A stretch of DNA of 64,000 nt, from assembly GCF_000208745.1 (NCBI RefSeq), contig NC_030855.1, positions 7,312,435 to 7,376,434 of the forward strand. The letters are read 5' to 3'. Positions 58,906 to 64,000 of this stretch are shown here, piece by piece. A program made the position numbers and the translations under genes. The DNA comes from Theobroma cacao. Taxonomy: Eukaryota > Streptophyta > Magnoliopsida > Malvales > Malvaceae. How positions within the stretch are numbered: the stretch's first letter is position 1; the number at the start of each line of letters is the position of its first letter. The notes beneath the pieces were generated by a model, which saw nothing but the letters and a program-made list of their open reading frames with translations, searched no databases and was not told the DNA's origin.

Positions 58906-60190
58906 TATTTTTGACAATTATAAACAAGGGGTAATTTTGCTAACAACCATCACTTTTTTTTCTTTTTTTTTTCACCTTTCTCCCTCAATTTATCTTTAAG
59001 CTCGAACCATTCCTTAGAAAGACTAAAATACTAAGAGGGTGAAAGGTTCAAATTGTTGAATTTAAATAGACGGGTCAAGGCTAACATAACTGTGTAATTA
59101 CAAAGAAAAGGTAAATTAGGCTTAAAAAGGGTGACTAAGGATAAATATAACAAGGTAGGCTCAAAAAGGCTTAAACGATCTAAAGATGGCCTAAATCACT
59201 TCCTATCCTAAGTGTTATCTAAAATTTCACCTTGAGAGAGAATCAAACAAATTCTAGAATTCTTGACTTCATTATACTTTTTCATCAACATAAAATTTCT
59301 CTAAATCAAACAAAAATTCTAAGTAAAAGAGTATAGTGCTCAAATTATTAGAAGTCACATTCTAAAATAAAGCTAACACAAGAATATCACGTAAAATTAA
59401 ATCATAACTATATGCTTCCCTAAAGCTAAGAATCAAAAGATAATTAAAATATCATCCTAGGATTGGGACAATCATGAATGAGGTGCAACTATCTCAAAAT
59501 TTTTCTTTGAAACACAATAAAACATGCAAAACATAAATAAATATGCAAGACATTCTTAAAATAAAGCTAACTAAAAAATAAACTAACTAAATTCTAAACC
59601 ACTCCCCTAAACTTGGAATAAACATTGTCCTCAATGTGATAAAAGAAAATAAAAGAAAAAGGACAAGAATACTCCCCTAACTTTGAAGCTGCAGTCTACA
59701 TGTCTTCCGCATCGTCACCATCAAAATCATCCTTAGAGTCAGAATCCGTAGGCAACGAAGGAAAAGTAGTCATATCTATCCCAATGTGTTCGGCATCGGC
59801 TCTCAAGCAGCTAGAGAATGAGAGAGAAAGTAGAAGAATAGAAGAAAAAAATATATTTAAAACAAAAAATAATAATAATGGCCTTACCAGTGCCATGGAG
59901 CTGAAGGTTGAGGGCCGCGGCGCTCAAGCATGCTACCCTTTGGTACATCCAGCACCGCGACACTCAAAATGAGGGTCGTGGCACTGAACTCTTTTGTTTT
60001 TAATTTCTTTTTCTTTTTTTTTTTGGTTTTTTTGATTTTTTTTACCAATTACCTAAAAAAGGAAACATAAAAGATAATTAGATCACAAGAAATAAATTGA
60101 TACTAACAAAACTTAGATAAAAGAGGAAAATTAGTAAGATTGAGGAGCTTAGGTTGCCTCCCAAGAAGTGCTCGTTTATAGTCACTAGCT
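58906..60190 (-). mobile_element. 3' non-coding region of Athila-type element B
   Basis: Parallels 27.85-28.64 kb of element A (CAAGGTAGGCTC.., GAGAGAGAATCAAACAAATT, and the GCTTAGGTTGCCTCCCAAGA string near 60,150). That last string, in minus sense, is the block typically found 3' of Athila pol. No 3' LTR is recognisable before the copia fragment. Small ORFs near 59.7-59.97 kb are incidental. Confidence 0.6.
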
Positions 60191-60252
60191 TGACTATAAC
60201 ACCCCTTTTTTTCAGTTCTTCATCTTCAAAATTTGGTTTGAGGCTCAGCTCG

Positions 60253-60690
60253 TTAACCACGAATGTGCTCCGTATCCTCACTACCAATCTCAATTATTCC
60301 ACAAGGATAAGCTTTTACTACTTTAAAAGGACCCCACCATCTTTCTTTGCGTTTCCATGAAAAAAGCTTGAAATATGATCGAGAAAACACCATTACTTGT
60401 TGTCCAATCTTGAAAGGACAATTAGATGGTGGCAGAGGATGCTCTTTTGGTGACTGCTTGGGTTTCATAGGCGGAGGTGGTGGCTTAAACTCAAAAATTG
60501 GTGCTTGCTCAATTGTAGGTGGATAAATAGGTTCACCTTTTCCTTCATCAATTAACTCTACTCTGTAGCAATAATTTGTAGAGCTACGATGTCTATTTGC
60601 ATTGAAAATATTAAATTCAACTACATTTTCTCCAACTTTGAAAGTTATCTTGCCTTCCCTCACATCAATGATTGTGCTTGTAGTAGCCAA
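60253..60690 (-). pseudogene. Athila-type element B: post-protease joined to integrase C-terminus
   Basis: Open 145 codons: TIIDVREGKITFKVGEN (post-protease), GKGEPIYPPTIEQAPIFEF (the site where a conserved LELKPLP-type motif normally opens RT), a Pro-rich linker, and then PFKIGQQVMVFSRSYFKLFS and RWWGPFKVVKAYPCGIIEI (integrase C-terminal module). RT, RNase H and the integrase core are missing without loss of frame, the same arrangement as element A. Confidence 0.82.
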
Positions 60691-60707
60691 GAATGGTCAT
60701 CCCAAGA

Positions 60708-61583
60708 TTAAAGGAATTTCCAGATCTTTTTCCATCTTAACACAATGAAGTCCACCGGAATGTAGAGATGCCCAACTTTAACCAATACTTCTTCAATAAT
60801 CCCAACAGGGTACTTGATTGTTCTATTTGTTAATTGCAAAGAAACTATGGTAGGTTGTATCTCGTTAAGTCCAAGTTTCTTAGTAATTGACAAAGGCATG
60901 ATTGAAACAACTGCACCCAAATCACACAAAGCTTTAGTAAATTTAAATCTACCAATAGTACAAGTGATAGAAAAACTCCCAAGATCCTTCAGTTTTGTTG
61001 GAAGCTTGTTTTGAATAATTGCGCTACACTTCTCAATAAGTGCCACTGTTTCAAAATCTTCTAGTTTCCTCTGGTTGGTTAAGATGTCTTTCAAAAATTT
61101 AACATAACTTGTCATGTTTTCCAAATCTTTAGCAAAAAGGATATTTATATAGAGCTTATTGAAGACATTGAGAAATTTCTGAATTTGTTCATCAAGCTTT
61201 TGCTTTTTCAACCTTTGTGGGAATGGTGGTGGAGGATAGTTTGCTTGAGAATTCCCTTGGTTTTTAGCTTGCCCATTATCTGTCTTTTCCACTTTAACTT
61301 CTTTTTCAACAATTACCTTGTCATCATCTAGATGCTCTTTTGAAGATTCAATTGATTTTTCATTCACCCCGTCAACTTCATTTCCACTTCTAAGGGTAAC
61401 TACATTACAATGTTCCTTACCTTTGGGATTGACTTGAGTATCACTTGGTAAGGCATCTTGAGGTCTATTGATGATGGAGTTTGCAAGCTGTCCCACTTGG
61501 GTCTCAAGATTTCTCAAGGAGGCTCCATAGCTTTGAATTATGGCATCATTCTTTGATATATATTGCAAGAGAAGTTTTTTCAA
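60708..61583 (-). pseudogene. Athila-type element B: linker and protease
   Basis: 291 open codons. The N-terminal part has ISKNDAIIQSYGASLRNLET and VGQLANSI (coiled-coil-like, conserved between Athila proteins), a Lys/Glu-rich linker, PPPPFPQRLKKQKLDEQIQK, then the protease with CDLGAVVSIMPLSITKKLGL, active-site Asp intact. Closed by a frameshift near 60,700 that separates it from the next segment. Confidence 0.82.
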
Positions 61584-61699
61584 TTAGGACTTTTTTTCAT
61601 GAATTTATGGTTTATCTTGTTGTTGAAAACCAAGAGGCATGATGGGGTTTGGATTGAAAGGCCCTGCATTGTTGTTCCATGAAAAGTTGGGGTGGTTTC

Positions 61700-62800
61700 T
61701 CCAACCAGGATTGTATGTATTAGAATATGGGTTATTCTACTGCCTGTTGAAGTTCCCCACAAATTGGACTGATGCAGAATTGTATGAACATTTATCACTT
61801 ACATGACTATCTTCACACATCTCACAGACTACAAATGAATTCTTAACAGCATGAACTCCTAGTGTGTCAAACTTCTTAGATAGTGCAGCCATTCTACAGC
61901 TACTTTAGCAGTTAAGATGCCAAGTGCATCAATTTCATAAACTCCAACATCTTTTCTTGGACCCGACCTTTCTGAAGGCCACTGATAATTATTGGAGGCC
62001 ATCTTATCCAAAAAATTATAGGCATCTGCAACATTCCTACTCATTAATGCCCCGACAGCAGCAGCATCAATTGTGGTTTATATTTACCCAACCAACCCAT
62101 TATAGAATGTCTGAACTTGCAACCAATCAGGAATCCCATGATGTGGACATCTTCTTAAGAGTTCTTTAAACCTCTCCCAAGCTTCATACAAGGACTTACC
62201 ATCAAATTGTGTGAATGAGGTGATATCATTCCTCATCTTTGCAGTCTTTGCAAGTGGGAAGAACTTTGTGAGAAACTTTTAAGCCAAGTCCTCCCATCTA
62301 GTGATAGACCCATTAGGCAGTGAATTAAGCTAGCTTTTTGCTTTATCCCTAAGAGAAAACGGAAATAGTCTCAATCTAATAGCATCATCGGTTATTCTAT
62401 TGTATTTAAAGGTATCACAAATCTCCAAGAAATTTACCAAATGAGAATTAGGATCATCACTGGGTAACCCATCAAACTGGACTGAAGATTGAATTATCTG
62501 AATGTAAGCTGGTTTAATTTTGAAATTATTTGCATTGATGGAAGGTCTCCTAATGCTTTGGTGCAAACGTTGCAAAAGAGGAATAGCATAATCTCGCAGT
62601 GCTCTATTTGCTTCGGGAACCTGATTAATGGCATTATTGCCATTGTTATTGTTATCCTTAGCCATTTTTTGACTTAAAGCTGCAACTTGTAAATTCTCCC
62701 TTTGACGTCTTTTGAAAGTTCTTTCTATCTCAGGATCAAAAGGAACAAGATTCAAGTTGTTTCTTCTTTGCATACAATGACCAAAGATATCTGCAAACAA
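61700..62800 (-). pseudogene. Athila-type element B: gag
   Basis: The 62,800-62,330 segment contains NRALRDYAIPLLQRL, IRRPSINANNFKIKPAYIQI, FDGLPSDDPNSHLVNFLEIC and DDAIRLRLFPFSLRDKAKS, diagnostic of Athila gag. Later gag fragments follow down to about 61,700 with stops (e.g. at 62,329) and frameshifts. Confidence 0.85.
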
Positions 62801-62889
62801 ACAAAATCTAATATTAAAACAAGAAAAATAGAATTTGAAGTAAGACTAAATTGCTTGGTATTAGTATTAATAAAAATTCTAGAAACAAT

Positions 62890-62907
62890 TCTCCGGCAAC
62901 GATGCTA
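62890..62907 (-). other. Element B primer binding site (tRNA-Asp type)
   Basis: Plus-strand TCTCCGGCAACGATGCTA differs from the plant tRNA-Asp 3' end (TCCCCGGCAACGGCGCCA) at four positions, all transitions. It lies 6 nt from the LTR. Confidence 0.8.
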
Positions 62908-62913
62908 AAAGCT

Positions 62914-64000
62914 TGTCAGTTAAAATTCTACTACGCAAGTATACATATCAAATAGATAGTATATAAACAAGCAGAATATCGATCCCACAAAGAATTGATT
63001 TAACATTTTACTAAGTACTAAAATTAGAACAATTAAATCTTATCCAAACATTTAAAATTAATTGATTAACTAAAATTTAAACCAACAAGAAAAATCAAAA
63101 TAATAACAACTTTGAGAAAATATAAAATCAAACAAGCCTATGATTACAATATCCCTCACACTTCATCTAAATCTTACCTCTCTTCCTTAACTTATTTCAA
63201 TGGGTTGAATTGATAACTTAGAGTCCTAAATTATTTATAAGGGTTTCTCGACTCATCTTATAAAAATATCTATTTTAACCAAAACGCTATATCCCTATTT
63301 GAATTGAAATTAAAACAGACTCATTAAGTTCAGGCTCTAATCTGGCTGCATATGGCGTTTAGGTAAATCCTTATCTTATATGCAAATCAATTAATATGAT
63401 CATATGCTATCCCAATTTTAGTATACTCTAAACTCTCTTTCGCAAGGTTGTTTAGGTTCCAAAATCAATTTAATTGGTGGCTAAGCAATTAAAAGCATTA
63501 AGAACAAGTTGGAATAAACAATTCACTTCCCATTAAAGATGAGTAAGAAAGAGATTAAAAATCTAGATTACATGTGAGTTCAATTGTAATCCTAGAAAAA
63601 GAAAATTAGCTACTCATAATTGCAAAAACAAATGATATTTTATTAAATTCAACCATTAAGAGTAACAAGAAAAATAAAAGCCAAGGAAGAAAACAAAACA
63701 AATATTTGCCGCCTTAATCTCCAAGTTTCAATATCAACTTCTAGCTTCTTGAATCTCCTGAAAGTTTTCTCCCCTAATGTTCTTCAAACTATCCTATTTA
63801 TACTAATAACTTAACCTATACTTCCTTAAGTTGACCTAGGGTTTAATCGGGCTTAAATGTGTAATGAGAGGCCCAAAAATCAATTGTCAATCTTTACAAA
63901 TTTCTATTCTCGGTATAATACATCTAGCCATTTTCTGATGAAATTTTCTCTATCTTTCTGATAGAACTAGGTAAAGTGAATCCATAAAAGTTGTATCTCT
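62914..64000 (-). repeat. Element B 5' LTR, cut by the window end
   Basis: Starts (plus strand) TGTCAGTTAAAATTCTACTA and parallels the LTR of element A over its first few hundred bases, including a CTATG/TTATGATATCCCT-like region and ATATGCAAATCAA. The outer end lies beyond 64,000. Confidence 0.65.

Noticed and set aside
59700..59972. Overlapping 66- and 90-aa ORFs on opposite strands
   Set aside because: They lie in the non-coding 3' region of Athila-type element B and have no match to element A or to known domains.

Overview
This is nuclear DNA from a flowering plant, almost certainly a eudicot. It is AT-rich, has interrupted genes with GT-AG introns, and carries nested LTR retrotransposons with plant tRNA primer sites. 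The repeat style, especially LTRs with GTATCGATAC palindromes, would fit Malvales, but I cannot prove the species. There is no bacterial, phage or CRISPR-like content.

Layout. 1-3.0 kb is repeat-derived intergenic DNA, including an unusual array of ~22-bp units that flips orientation near 455. 3.8-9.0 kb (minus) is a six-coding-exon gene for a RING-CH (MARCH-type) membrane E3 ubiquitin ligase of 258 aa. 10-17.8 kb is intergenic and holds inverted-repeat MITE-like elements, a 544-bp solo LTR with a perfect 5-bp target duplication, and a ~260-bp fold-back. 18.0-24.8 kb (plus) is a second intact gene, a 485-aa two-TM protein of the uncharacterised At1g16860-like family, with an inferred ~2.5-kb 5'UTR intron. 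Introns were resolved by joining reading frames across consensus splice sites. Both proteins close perfectly in phase.

27-64 kb is a stack of decayed LTR retrotransposons. An Athila-type Ty3 element (A, minus, ~27.6-43.65 kb) is interrupted by a complete Tekay/Del-like chromovirus (gypsy-1, minus, 29,135-39,896). A Ty1/copia RT fragment (minus) is split into 44.6-45.25 kb and 58.68-58.9 kb by a second chromovirus (gypsy-2, plus, 45,252-58,676), which is itself interrupted in its protease by a 3.1-kb LTR-like insertion. A second Athila-type element (B, minus, ~58.9 kb to the window end) is related to A.

The most interesting points are these. Athila A and B share the same architecture, with gag and protease joined to the integrase C-terminus and RT, RNase H and the integrase core missing, so they look like one non-autonomous family. 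Premature stops and catalytic Asp-to-Asn changes in several elements are nearly all explained by C-to-T or G-to-A steps, as expected from deamination of methylated, silenced DNA. There are several palindrome-rich or inverted arrays. I found no convincing new defence or metabolic system. No retroelement here has an intact reading frame.
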